Part shown: in pieces, positions 33,846-44,252 of the stretch
Numbering within the stretch: position 1 is the stretch's first letter
How the letters are laid out: each line of letters starts with the position of its first letter
Assembly: GCA_949316235.1 (NCBI GenBank)
Contig: OX438747.1
Coordinates: forward strand, 25,920,618-25,984,617
Source of the DNA: Oegoconia quadripuncta
Taxonomy: Eukaryota > Arthropoda > Insecta > Lepidoptera > Autostichidae
Direction: 5' to 3'
Length of the DNA stretch: 64,000 nucleotides
Notes under the pieces: generated by a model
Databases searched by the model: none
What the model was told of the DNA's origin: nothing
Seen by the model: only the letters and a program-made list of their open reading frames with translations
Translations under genes and position numbers: made by a program

Positions 33846-33884
33846 ACACACATTAAAGTTAGAAGTTGTAATACTGTAATTGTG

Positions 33885-34157
33885 ATAAAATCGAAAATTT
33901 AGAAAACACCCGAGGAAGAAACTTACCTAATGATATCAACCAGGTGTCGAAAGCAACTGTGTTAGAAGTTAAATATCTTCGAAACGGGTAAACCATATTG
34001 TCATCAAACACGGCTAAGATCCTTTCCCTTGGTTTAATCTAAATAATAAAAATGCACTCAAATCGGACTATATAGAGATAGATGCATCCGAGTAAAGACT
34101 GAACGCCACACACAATGACAACAAACACATAACACACGTCCCTTTTCTTCGAGGGTT
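33885..34157 (-). repeat. Repeat D, nearly complete
   Basis: Minus-strand copy from 'agaaaacacccgagg' to 'cttttcttcgagggtt', including 'aatatcttcgaaacgggtaa'. A LINE tail begins immediately after it. Confidence 0.6.
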
Positions 34158-35015
34158 AGAATAGAATAGTTTATTTGCAAGAACTTAGTTTATAAGGTCA
34201 CAAATTAGTTTGAGGATCTTATGTTCTACCAGTGATGCGGCATGCAAACATTTTATTAGTTAGCTTACTTTCTAATTAAGCATTATTCAATTGTCAAATT
34301 TAATATTCTAAATTACAGATTCATACATTTATACACTACAAATATTCTTTATAGCGTAAAATTTATATTTTTGAATTTGTATGTTTAGAAGACATTATAT
34401 TGGTACATTTCTTTGACTAGGGGTCAAATAGTCAAGAAGACACATCACAAAATTATCACATTCATAGACATAGGAATTAACCCCATATTATAAGTCCATA
34501 ATTGAGGATCGATGACACGTGTCTATGATAAGCCGTCAGTGTTACTTCTTGCGATGTTATACTACTTAATCTACGTAAAACAAATATAAATTTGTCCAGT
34601 CTTTCACATATATTTTCAATATGACATTTCCAATTGCAGAATTTGTCAATATACAGTTCGAGAAATTTCGTTGAATCTACTTCTTCAATTTGCACTTTAT
34701 TATACATTATATTAAGATTATTGTTAGTACCTCTGATTGTTCAAAATTGTATTATATTAGTTTTATTCAAGTTAATTTTAAGATTGTTTTTATCAAGCCA
34801 GTCATTTACAGTTTCTATAGTGTAGATATTTCTATGTTTAAATTATTATCTGTTTCCTCCTTTATTATGAGTGTAGTATCATCAGCAAACATTACACAGT
34901 TATGTTTAATATGATTGGGCAAGTCGTTTATGTATAGCAAAAATAATGAGGGTGCCAAAATGCTGCCCTGGGGAACTCCATATCTGTGGTTGAACACAAG
35001 TTGCATCATCGCTTC
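34158..35015 (-). pseudogene. Jockey-like LINE reverse transcriptase, decayed
   Basis: Reading the minus strand: RYGVPQGSILAPSLFLLYIN (RT motif B) and FADDTTLI (catalytic FADD) at 35009-34815, then after a frameshift and past one stop ETVNDWLDKNNLKINLNKTN, then STKFLELYIDKFCNWKCHI and SSILNYGLIIWG at 34707-34477. A 3' UTR follows ending in TTCTA repeats at 34158. The N-terminal RT blocks and the endonuclease are missing. At least one frameshift and one nonsense codon disable it. It lies head to tail against repeat D. Confidence 0.8.
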
Positions 35016-36118
35016 GTCAGGTGCAGCGGCGGTTGGTTGACTTTTTGTGCGGATATTGAGAGCAGGATGACGCGACTATTATATAGGGCTAATAGATAAT
35101 GGAGATGTGTCACGTGACATGGGGCGTGACAGTTTGTTCCGACACATTTATTTTTATTGTGTTTCCTTATTGAGCATTGTGTTAGTGAGAATAGAATCAG
35201 TCTAACGCTGAAGAAGTCTAAAGGGCAGATCCAGGTCCCCAGAGACGATGTAAACTACTGCTAATTTCTCTAAAGTTTTTGCTTTATTTAACAATGTACG
35301 TTAGCTATATTTTATTAAATGATCAAATACACATACAATTCTTATACATATTTATGAAAAATGCATTAAGTTAAACAGGAACTAAGGCAATCAATAATTT
35401 ATTATTATTATTAAAAATGTACTTTGTTTCGAATGATGCTGGGGTCTCTCACAGACACGTGATCACCCTTTTACTCGATGGCTGGATACGCCTTTGTCCA
35501 TATTCCACGACTGGGAAGTAAGCCCCTTCTAAGATGTGGCTTGATTATCTTGTTAAACACCACATGTATTCATCTCAGATTTTTGTGTCCACCATCCCAA
35601 CTTAACAATAGTTTTATGCTTTAGTGGCATGGTGAAATCCTTGGTCACTTTCTACGGCACACAAGGAAAGGGGGGCTTTGCATGGAATCACACAGAATGA
35701 CACGTTAATTTCGCGATAAAAAAGATGAATTATCAACAACAAAATTAAATGAAAAAACATGGGAAGTCTTGTGAAGTTAAATAAAAGGTTGTAAAAGTTG
35801 TGAAATCTCGCGGGAAATGTCTTGTCTTGTCTCTACACTTTATACTTTATTTTAAATTTTATTAACGATTATAAATGACTCCGTTACGGTGGGATGCTGA
35901 CGGTATGTGTGTGTACCTACACTGTTCGTGCGGATAATGTATACTTACAAAGAATCACAGAAGGAAACGTCAGATCATGAGAAAATTTTTCATATTTTTT
36001 TTTTGTAAAATATCCTAAGATGTCTTCTACGAGAGTGCTCGGGTGCAGAAAAAAAATCTTATAATTAATTATTCTATTAGTGAAATTAATTGGAATATGT
36101 TTCAATAGATATTAGATA
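35016..36118. other. No gene recognised
   Basis: A moderately GC-rich stretch at 35020-35240 with CACGTGACATGGGGCGTGAC-type sequence, otherwise AT-rich. Nothing assigned. Confidence 0.25.
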
Positions 36119-36500
36119 CATACATTCATACGTTACGACCTTTATCCCAAAGGGGTGGTCAGAGATTTCCCAAGCATTAGCGTTTGAGTGTTCCAAATAT
36201 TAACAGTTTATTGCTTGAAACTCCACGGTCTTTTGGAAATATACAGAAATGCACACGTGACAGGGAGATGAGCCCATCACCGTAAAAACGTGCAAGTCTC
36301 TGGATGTTTTTGGTGCTAGATAGATAGATAGATAAAGCATTTATTTACGCCACTGCGTTCACAGAACTACACAATTTTTAAATTACAAAGAAATATACAT
36401 ACAAATAAACGTAAAGACTAGAAAATACAAAGAGCTTGAGACCCATAGTCGCTTTTTATGACACCCACGGGAAAACACAGGTTTTTTTCAACGCCGAAGA
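36119..36500 (+). repeat. Interspersed repeat Q, split by a LINE tail
   Basis: 'cgacctttatcccaaagggg' to 'gacacccacgggaaaacac' matches a second copy at 57350-57560. A LINE 3' end at 36318-36420 interrupts it. Confidence 0.55.
36318..36420 (-). mobile_element. LINE 3' end with (TATC)n tail inside repeat Q
   Basis: 'tagatagatagataaagcat' then AT-rich UTR. CTAGA occurs at both edges (36317 and 36418) as a possible target duplication. Confidence 0.5.
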
Positions 36501-36950
36501 ATATTATGATGTAAACCTTAATTTTCACCCATTTAGTTAGTAAAACCCAGTTCGATATGTTACAAGATATGAGAGTTACAAGACGTTCGACTGCCTGATG
36601 TTCGATGTTAGGTACTAAATAGTGACAACCACCAGTATTTCTTGCAGTCGACTGTATTCGGTAATTGTCGTGGGAGCTCGCCTGAGGCACGTTTATTTAT
36701 GTGACTATTATTAATAACTCTTTGAACGCTTTCCCTGACCGCAATACCTACTCACCCATACAAAACTCCTACTAACTAATGTTGGGAACAATTGTTTCCT
36801 AATTTTGGCAAGTTTTACTATCTTCTCAAATGACCCCACTAATATAAAACTAGTAGCGAATGTAAATGAAACAATTAAAATGAATAAATCACACAAGCGG
36901 TTACTGGTGGCACCGAAATATATTTTTAATGCGAGGCGAAGGATCCAATC
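36501..36950. other. No feature seen
   Basis: Nothing recognised. Confidence 0.3.
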
Positions 36951-37023
36951 GAACTAGAAGTCAATTGTGTGTCAGACACGTATAAACTCTATACGTGTCT
37001 GACACACAATTGGCTTCTAGTTC
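36951..37023. repeat. Hairpin with 34-bp stem
   Basis: Arms 36951-36984 and 36990-37023 are complementary except for one position that would be a G-U pair in RNA; the loop is 5 nt. It is not part of any family seen here. Compatible with a microRNA-like precursor (though the loop is tight) or a tiny foldback element. Confidence 0.8.
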
Positions 37024-37090
37024 TAGTAGATAATAAGTCTAGGTAGGTAAGTTTGCTTTTAGTTTCCGAAGTCAATAAGGAACCATTATA

Positions 37091-37330
37091 AATCAAATCA
37101 AATGAAATCAAAATATTTTATTTCATAGGATAAAATTATCACTTGAAACATCACTATTAATATTGCATTTAATTTTTTTTTATGCGCAACGGATTGGTAC
37201 TTGACCTCAATCACACCTGATGTTAAGTGAAGATGAGGTCGAAGGTGGAAGCGTACGACTATATTTACTGCACATTCACAATGCTGACTCCACAGAGAAG
37301 AACGAGGCAAGAAATAGTATTATAGTTTCG
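37091..37330 (-). mobile_element. LINE-W-type 3' UTR, split by SINE-C
   Basis: 'aaatattttatttcatagga' then 'taaaattatcacttgaa' is the complement of the LINE tail at 47740-47853. After the SINE it resumes with 'cagagaagaacgaggcaaga'. Confidence 0.6.
37172..37256 (-). mobile_element. SINE-C, 5'-truncated, inside LINE 3' UTR
   Basis: Only the last 85 bp of SINE-C, from the A-tail to 'gaaggtggaagcgtac'. Confidence 0.75.
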
Positions 37331-37627
37331 TCATGTCCGTCCGTCTGTCTGTCCGAGGCATAGCTCAGAGGCTCTTAGTACCAGAAAGCTGTAATGTGGC
37401 ATGGGTCTACATATTAATCACGCCGACAAGGAGGTAAAACAAAGTCTTGAAAAAAATTATAAGGTGGGTAAGGCGTCACGCAGCCATTAAAATTATCTGG
37501 TGAGCTAGTAATATAAGCACGAAACATGCTATTCCTTTCATTGCCATTGATTTGAAACAGCAGCGGCGGTGTTAGACATTCGAACAAGATCTTGAATTTA
37601 ATATGAATTTAGAAATAGGTATTTAAA

Positions 37628-37755
37628 ACCAAAAAACCTAACAGCGTATTTTGTATTTGCAAGAACCACGTTGGAGCTACAGGCGGTAATATAGAAATCT
37701 ACATACATACACCGAAAAACATACCCTCCTTCCTGGCACAGTCGGTTAAGGAGTA
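37628..37755 (+). repeat. Repeat L, internally deleted
   Basis: 'acagcgtattttgtatttgc' then 'ggcggtaatatagaaatct' and 'ataccctccttcctggcac'. The end is degenerate. Confidence 0.5.
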
Positions 37756-37774
37756 CTTTTGTGAGGGACAAGTA

Positions 37775-37985
37775 TTGTAGTGATTGGGCACCAGCCGCTC
37801 GGCTACACGACCCATTAGCGCACTATTAGGGTCCGGCCGACGTCCGACACACGCGATCCGATCAGATAACCCCATCCCGGAACTGGCGCCCTCGTAAATT
37901 AGTAGCGATTTGCACTTTTTGCCCAAAACTCGCAACGAAGTTGACACAGCACAGGGTCGTAGTACTCCGTAGCTACGGATTTGTG
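37775..37985. promoter_or_regulatory. GC-rich unique patch
   Basis: Contains 'gacccattagcgcactatta' and 'cgatcagataacc'. Unique and non-coding; candidate regulatory DNA. Confidence 0.3.
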
Positions 37986-37994
37986 CTCCTTTTA

Positions 37995-38585
37995 ACCCCC
38001 GACGAAAAATAACGGGTGTCATGTGTTTGACGGCATTGTGTGTGTGTTCAGTCATTGTCCAGACTTATCTCAGTAATGCGTGGTCCGATTTCAGTGCAGT
38101 TTTTTTAAATATCTAACTAATATTATAGAAAGTTTGGATGTTTGTTTGTTTACTGCTCAATCACGGCGAAACGAATTTAGATGATATTTGGTGTGTAGGT
38201 AGAATATACCCTGGATTGAGACATAGGATTTTTTTTATCCCGATAAAATGAGTAGTTCCCGCGGGATAAACAAATTACCGCGATAAAGTTATTCCACGCA
38301 GGCGAAGCCGCGGGCGGAAAGCTAGTTATCTAATAAATAAACGAAGATGTTTGATGAATGTCGGTTAAGCCGTACCGAAAACAGTATTTTGATGTATTTG
38401 GATGATATCTACTACACCTTTGGCAATGATTTTAAATTTTTTACATTTAACATTGAACTCGGGGTTCTTTGCCATCTTTGATGGAAATCGGTTAATCCGT
38501 TTCGAAGATATATAGCTTTTAATACAGTTACTTTAATGTAACCGCTTGTGTTCTCGGCGATTTTCTAAATTTCAATTTATACATA
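37995..38585 (+). repeat. Repeat D, split by a Helitron-like element
   Basis: Begins 'aacccccgacgaaaaataac' and continues to 'gtggtccgatttcagtgcag', is interrupted at 38112-38325, and resumes with 'gatgtttgatgaatgtcgg' through 'gttctcggcgattttctaaa'. Confidence 0.7.
38112..38325 (+). mobile_element. Helitron-like element F, intact copy
   Basis: Starts TCTAACTAATATTATAG after a host A, ends 'ggcggaaagctag' before a host T. Just upstream of the end lies a hairpin CGC-A-GGC-GAA-GCC-GCG. TC start, hairpin about 11 nt before a CTRR end, A/T host site and no target duplication are the hallmarks of Helitrons. No Rep/helicase, so non-autonomous. Resembles the Lep1/MINE-type elements of Lepidoptera. 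Confidence 0.75.
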
Positions 38586-38605
38586 TTAGTAATTATATTT
38601 TTAAT

Positions 38606-38755
38606 CTGTATAAAGTCGACAACGCTTCTTCCTTTTCCGTCCAAATATAAAAAAAACAAGAAGCCTTCGCCTTGCGTGTCCTTAGCAACCGCATCCGGAG
38701 ACATCATCATCATTTCTTGCCCTGGTCCCAATTTATTTCGAGACACCCACACGTA
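38606..38755 (-). mobile_element. LINE-V 3' UTR
   Basis: Complement of 33705-33845 with good similarity ('attgggaccagggcaagaa', 'acacgcaaggcgaaggctt'). No coding part left. Confidence 0.6.
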
Positions 38756-39039
38756 TTAGTAGTTTAGGTTTGGACAGTCTATATCACAAGTGAAATTTTT
38801 AATATGAAAATACGCTTTGGAAGATCGCGTCTTTTTATTGAATTACCTATATACTAGAAACTTGATTTTTCTACAGCAGTATGATGCTGTAGAGACCTTA
38901 GTGTTCGAATATTCATTTCAACTTAATACCATTTCACCGTTTCTGGGAAAAAACGCCTTCTAAAATTTGTCAATGGTGGTGTCCAGAACGCTCAAGGCAC
39001 GAGTCCATGACCATCTTTTTCGTGATACTGAACCAGCCC

Positions 39040-39180
39040 TAGGGCGGCCCTGGCGGTACCTGCGGCAGGAAGCGCCTGGCGCCTGCGCCCGCGCGCCGGT
39101 CCTCACCGCGTGACGTCACTCCGTCGGCACTCACCCGCGTGGGGATTTGTCACCTGACGTGTCACTTGTTGAGCTTACCT
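39040..39180. promoter_or_regulatory. GC-rich block with CRE palindrome
   Basis: Very GC-rich unique DNA with TGACGTCA at 39111-39118 and 'cacctgacgtgtcac' at about 39149. Candidate enhancer or promoter. Confidence 0.35.
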
Positions 39181-39431
39181 GATACTTGGTTCGCCTAATG
39201 ATACAGCTCTAGAAGGTTCATAGATCGTCTCAAATTTCCATTGATGTAGGACCACGTGTTTCTCGAAGTAAATATAAACTATTTCTTGAATTATGCAAAG
39301 GTCCCGGAAGCAATTCTCTAAATCAAAATGAAAATTATATCAAAATATGTTAGAACGACCAAGCGCGCACACAGACAGACGCCGATAGCGACTTTGATTT
39401 ATACTATTTAGAGAAGATAGCTGGCGTTATT

Positions 39432-39545
39432 GTTGCATCATCATTTATATTATCACCCTATAAAAGTCCACTCTGGACATAACTAGCAAGTCTACTGCTG
39501 CACATACGGGCCACGACATACGTGGCACGACCAAGGAGACCGACG
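39432..39545 (-). mobile_element. RTE-like LINE, extreme 3' end
   Basis: The complement reads 'tatgtccagagtggactttt' followed by ATAATATAAATGATGATG, a decayed RTE terminus. An overlapping second 'tgcagcagtagac' suggests a small duplication. Confidence 0.4.
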
Positions 39546-40321
39546 CAGTGTGACTTTCATCAGTTTTCAGGGTAGGATTTGCCCTAATCACCACCAAAAG
39601 TAAATCAAATGCATTTTTTTGTAAACTCATGTAAGATATATCTGTGTTTAGCCATTGGGACAATAGAGAAAATACGGTTTGACCTCGGAAAAACGAATAA
39701 CCGCGATTTTCTTGAAATATTTAATAACGTGTTGTAAATGTAGTAACAATTTCTAAAAAATTAAGCATTTGTAAGAAACGTAAGTAAGCTAAAGTTGAAA
39801 AATGTGTTTAAAAAAAATGCTCAATGGATGGGTATATCTTTAAATTCAAAACATAAATGGAAATTATCGTTACAAAATATCAGTTCTCATTTTATTTCTT
39901 AAGCAATGCAGCTCGACGACTTTTTTAGCTAAAACACATGCATGTCTAACTATAACATGCTTACTTTTTTATCCAGCAATAAATTAACTGTGTTTAACAA
40001 AAGTCTACCTAATTAAATATCGTTAGTATTTATTGTTATTAAGATACAAATTAAAAATAGGGATTTCTAAAAAAATCTAAAGCGGTCGTTTTTTACACAC
40101 GAAAAACATTACCCTCCTTCCTTGGGCAGTCGGGTAAAAAGCCGCTTCATATTCATATCATATCCAGTCTCAGCTCAAATGATTTAGAATTTAACGGACA
40201 TCTTTGTATTAAGGCAAGTATCAATTACTAATCTTATATTGTATTACATTTGACTGCACAAGGATTTAAAATAGTTTGTATTAGCAACTCAAAGGCATAC
40301 TTAAAAATATTAATCTTTAGT
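39546..40321. other. Mostly featureless; repeat L end
   Basis: AT-rich. 40095-40140 is the 3' end of repeat L ('cattaccctccttccttggg'). Confidence 0.35.
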
Positions 40322-41530
40322 ATTGACAATAAATAAAAATAAATAAAAAATAAAAATAAAAATATTTTATTTCAGACAAAATGACAGTCCATAGGCGTTA
40401 GTACAAATTTTACTTACTGACTATGTTAATATTATATCTAGTTATAGAAAATTAATTAATTTAAAATAAATTATCTGAGGACTTGACTCATCTTCTGCCC
40501 GCAAGCTCATCGAGACCTCAGAACATGAAGTTCGACGAACCTGCCGACCAGAAGAGAGTCAAATCTGTCTCCCACCATCCCTAACACTCTATTAGAGCTC
40601 TCGCGCACTCTCCGTACCGTTGACGCACTCTTTTTGCGCATCAATGCCAGGAAATCATCCACGCTGGCATCGGCAAACATACCGGATGCGCTACAATAGC
40701 GAGGGAGACGGAACAGAGCCCTAAACACGTTATTATATTGGATACGTAGAGCATTGTACGCTTTTTGTGTAAAGTTGGCCCATAGACTACTCGTGTAGAA
40801 TGTCTGACAGTATGCTTTAAAAAGCGTAATTTTGACTTCAGCCGTACACCGAGCAAACCTATGTGCCAACATATTACCACGTACTGACAATGCTCTACGT
40901 TCCCTCTCAATATCTAAGTTATCGCTTAAATTATCAGTGACTATGTGGCCAAGATACTTAAACTGCTGAACACGGTCCAAAGGTACCCCATTTAGAGTGA
41001 CGGGCGGTATATAAGCTGGGCCTTTATTGTCAGCCTTAAATAACATGAACTCGCTTTTTCTCTCGTTGTACCTTAAACCATGCTCCGCAGCGTAGCACTC
41101 GCACACACCTAATAATTTTCTTAGACCTCCAATTGAGGGGCTCAGCAGCACCATGTCATCAGCATAACTTAAGTTATTGACACATACGTCATCAACAAAA
41201 CATCCAACATGCATGTTGCTGAGCTCCTCAACTAATTGGTTAACATAAACATTAAAGAGCCGTGGTGACGTCAAGCCACCCTGCCTCACTCCACATTGCA
41301 ATGCATATTCATCGGACTGTACATTTCCCCACTTTACATAGTTGGACTGATTCTTGTACCAATATGAGAAAATCGTTACAATTTCGGTAGGAACACCTGC
41401 TTCTCTAAGCTTTGTCCAAAGCTTATTATATGACACTAAGTCAAAAGCTTTGGATAGGTCCAAGAAACATGAATAAACTGGTGTTTTCCTTTTAACATAG
41501 TAGTTCACTGCATGTTTCAGAGACAATGGA
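40322..41530 (-). mobile_element. 5'-truncated LINE with intact RT
   Basis: Element spanning the RT frame, a roughly 125-bp 3' UTR and an A/T-rich terminus of AAAAT-type repeats (40322-40375). Upstream it abuts the tail of LINE-E at 41545. Confidence 0.75.
40507..41526 (-). CDS. Non-LTR retrotransposon reverse transcriptase (partial)
   Basis: A 339-residue open frame without stops. Motif A FLDLSKAFD at residues 21-29, motif B RQGGLTSPRLF at 81-91, catalytic motif C YADD at 121-124, then YNERKSEFM and FKYLGHIVT of the palm and thumb region; the rest is the C-terminal extension. The first codon is TTG, and the frame stays open a few codons further into A-rich sequence, so this is the inside of a longer ORF: endonuclease and early RT blocks are missing. 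Both catalytic aspartates of YADD and that of motif A are present. Not able to mobilise itself without its N-terminus. The unbroken frame implies a fairly recent insertion. Clade within non-LTR elements not assigned. Confidence 0.85.
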   Translation of the reverse strand: MSLKHAVNYYVKRKTPVYSCFLDLSKAFDLVSYNKLWTKLREAGVPTEIVTIFSYWYKNQSNYVKWGNVQSDEYALQCGVRQGGLTSPRLFNVYVNQLVEELSNMHVGCFVDDVCVNNLSYADDMVLLSPSIGGLRKLLGVCECYAAEHGLRYNERKSEFMLFKADNKGPAYIPPVTLNGVPLDRVQQFKYLGHIVTDNLSDNLDIERERRALSVRGNMLAHRFARCTAEVKITLFKAYCQTFYTSSLWANFTQKAYNALRIQYNNVFRALFRLPRYCSASGMFADASVDDFLALMRKKSASTVRRVRESSNRVLGMVGDRFDSLLVGRFVELHVLRSR

Positions 41531-41544
41531 TATATTATTTTTTT

Positions 41545-41790
41545 ATGATATAACGCATAGTTTGATCACAATCTCACCTGATGGAAAGTGACGATGTGGT
41601 CGAAAATGAAGCACGCGATCTCAGTAAATGCCTATTCACTTTGCTTTTGAAGATCTAAGGCTAGAAATGAGTTCCATACTATGAATGGTCGAACGTGTTA
41701 GTGCGAATGTTATAGAATACCTCCCCACGCCTAGTAGTCCGACAATGGAAGGGCGACGGTGGAATAAGACTATGTAATAAAATGTACACC
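41545..41790 (-). mobile_element. LINE-E 3' end
   Basis: The complement carries the LINE-E UTR ('cacaatctcacctgatggaa', 'tgacgatgtggtcgaaaat') and part of the ORF end ('cctccccacgcctagtagtc'). Its A-rich tail touches the RT element at 41530. Confidence 0.7.
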
Positions 41791-42867
41791 ATTGAACCCT
41801 ACTAGGTACGGAACTAACAAAACCACAGAATATTTATAAGTAGGTACCAAGACTCACAATAGGCGTGTTTGATCACGTGGTGCCCGCCATTTTTTTCAAT
41901 GCATGCAGGTATAGTATTGGCTATTTTTGTTAGCGAACAAGGGTCAGGTCTGGTTAATTTAATTAGCAACTCTTAATTTAAGTTTATAAATCCAAGTGAC
42001 TATCAAATTATCTAGGTAAACATACTAAGTATGATAAAAGCTATAATTATATCTTAAAACGGCTAAACCGATTTCCACAGCACTTGGCTATGAATCGTTT
42101 CGCAAACACCAGCCTACTCTTGTCGGTGGAGTTCTTTCCATTCTACCAGCCTACTCACACGAGCTAAAACTCACCCCACCAGTCACCATTTTGTACAATT
42201 TCTGTAAAAATTGCAACACTAACCTATACTTGAAAAGTTGCAGGTGAACTTATATTGTTTTTCAGTTTTGTAACGCAATGGTATTTACATAACGACAAAA
42301 TATAACATTAAATAATCAAATACTACAGAGATAATAAAAGATAATTTTCTCCTGAGAGACAAGCAAGAAACTCGAGGGATTGCTCTTTTAAAAACAGGTA
42401 TTTGTGTGCGCTATAATTATTAGTACCTATTGTTTATTATTAGGTACCATAATATGGATGTAGACTGTCTATATCGTTTGAAACGAAACTCAAACTAATG
42501 AAGCTCTGCGCAATCCTCGTCCTACTACACGACTACGGCGAAGCCAGAAGGAGGCCTAAGTCAATTTAATTAGCCTAACCTAGTACCTAAGCCACTGTAC
42601 ATACCTATATGCCACGCATACGTATGTATAGGTTCAAATGTGCATATCCAGTCCTAGCCCAAACCATTGATGCCTCTGAATGTGAAACGGGAAATATTTT
42701 TAATTTTGGTGCAGTCAAACGTACTTATAGGTACACCTACATACTTTAGGTATATTGTCTACAATAAAGAATTTTCTTCTTTCGAATAACACAAGCACAC
42801 GAAAATACCTAAATTGTCTGACTGCGTATTTTGACATTTTGAATTCTTATAATTTTGTATAATTATA
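41791..42867. other. No feature seen
   Basis: AT-rich unique sequence, no gene or repeat recognised. Confidence 0.3.
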
Positions 42868-42983
42868 TTTGACATCCTCAACCCGCACTGCGCTAGCATG
42901 GCGGACTATGGCCCATACTCCCTCATTATACATCTATATCCCTGCAGTGGGATGTTTACGGGCTGATGACGATATTTGTCATT
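42868..42983 (+). mobile_element. SINE-J, 3' part
   Basis: 'caacccgcactgcgctagca' through 'tgggatgtttacgggctgat' matches the 3' half of the full copy at 59967-60243. Confidence 0.65.
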
Positions 42984-43044
42984 TAGAGTGGACATTGACT
43001 ATCGCCGACACGTTTCTAACTACTCACTACTACTACTCACACTA

Positions 43045-43174
43045 TCGGGATAAAATCACGTGTTTTAGCTAGGGCATATTCTACCTACAACCAAATTTCA
43101 TCTAAATCCGTTCATCCTTTTCGCCGTGATCGAGCAACAAACATCCAAACTTTGTTATTTATAATATTAGCTAG
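43045..43174 (-). mobile_element. Helitron-like element F, 5' part
   Basis: The complement contains the F start ('agctaatattataaataac') and 'gatttagatgaaatttggtt'. The hairpin end is missing. Confidence 0.6.
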
Positions 43175-43199
43175 ATTAACATAGATATTAATTAATGAC

Positions 43200-43262
43200 T
43201 GCATGGCGCAGGTAACTGTGTTTTCTTTTCTGTTGTGCAATAAAGTGTACTATATTGTATTT
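43200..43262 (+). mobile_element. LINE-U 3' end
   Basis: 'ttttcttttctgttgtgcaa' followed by TAAAGTGTACT, as at 55393-55468. Confidence 0.45.
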
Positions 43263-43363
43263 TAATATTTATATTATTTCGTGAAATATCTCTATTTAGA
43301 TGCTCAGTAAAGGGTGATGTTGCATTCTAGCTAAATCCCTGATTGATAGTAGGCAATTCATAT

Positions 43364-43493
43364 TAAATAAATAAATAAATATAAATATTTCGGACACTTA
43401 CACCAATCATCTAGTCCCAAACTAAGCGAAGCTTGTGCTATGCGTACTAGATATATATATATATAGATATAAACATACATAAATATTTATATA
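43364..43493 (-). mobile_element. SINE-B, head missing
   Basis: 'aatatttcggacacttac' to 'gtgctatgcgtactagata', then an (AT)n expansion. The tRNA-like head is lost where MITE-G starts. Confidence 0.75.
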
Positions 43494-43867
43494 TATTTAC
43501 CTGTGAAATTGGAGTTTTTTTCTTCGTTAATCATATGTACCAATTCCTGCGATTTTCAAAGCTATATCCAAATTTGTTTTTTATTTGGAATTTGGAATAT
43601 TATTTCAAGGTTTCACATGAAATATTTTTTAATTTCTGGGCTAAATCACATATTTGAACAGAGCTCCTTTCATGTGCTTCCCATAATCATTACTTAGATT
43701 CGCTGAAACTTTTATAAAGCGGTTACTTTTAAAAATTAACGCTGCCTATACTTAACTTTAAGTTAATAAAGTTTAGCTTTAAAAAAAACTAAAATATTTG
43801 TATGGAGAAAACAGTCTTAATGAAATTCTTCATACAAAACACCAATTTCATAGGTAAGGACCTAATA
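43494..43867. mobile_element. MITE-G, copy 2
   Basis: Inverted ends 'acctgtgaaattggag' and 'ccaatttcataggtaagg'; an internal deletion relative to copy 4 around 43770. Confidence 0.8.
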
Positions 43868-44252
43868 ACATATTGTATGCCTGATATGGTAAAACTGTGA
43901 GCCAACTATACTTCACTATAATATTTATTGTACCAGTTTTTGACAATAAATGATTCTGATTGTGCACTTATGAACCCGATAATACGCAGTGAGTACTCAG
44001 TGCGGAATGCGAGGGACAGTGGGCGCCAGCACCGCGCGGCACCGTCGGGACAGGCAGCCTACAGGGCGCTACAGTTACAGGTAGCTCTCCTGCATCGCCC
44101 ATTGTTTAAATGCGGTGAGATACTGTTTTAAACGCTCCATTACGCTGCTAGCCAAACACAGCACTTACTTAGACTTAGAGAGACGAACCCTCCAACGGGG
44201 TATGTGAAAATGCATACATTTTTGTCTTTAAAACATTGTTACGTGTACTTTT
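43868..44252. other. Unique stretch with GC-rich patch
   Basis: GC-rich unique segment at 43960-44120. No coding evidence. Confidence 0.3.

Noticed and set aside
41524..41526. Start codon of the 339-residue RT
   Set aside because: The codon is TTG and the frame is an internal part of a longer ORF, so no real start is claimed.
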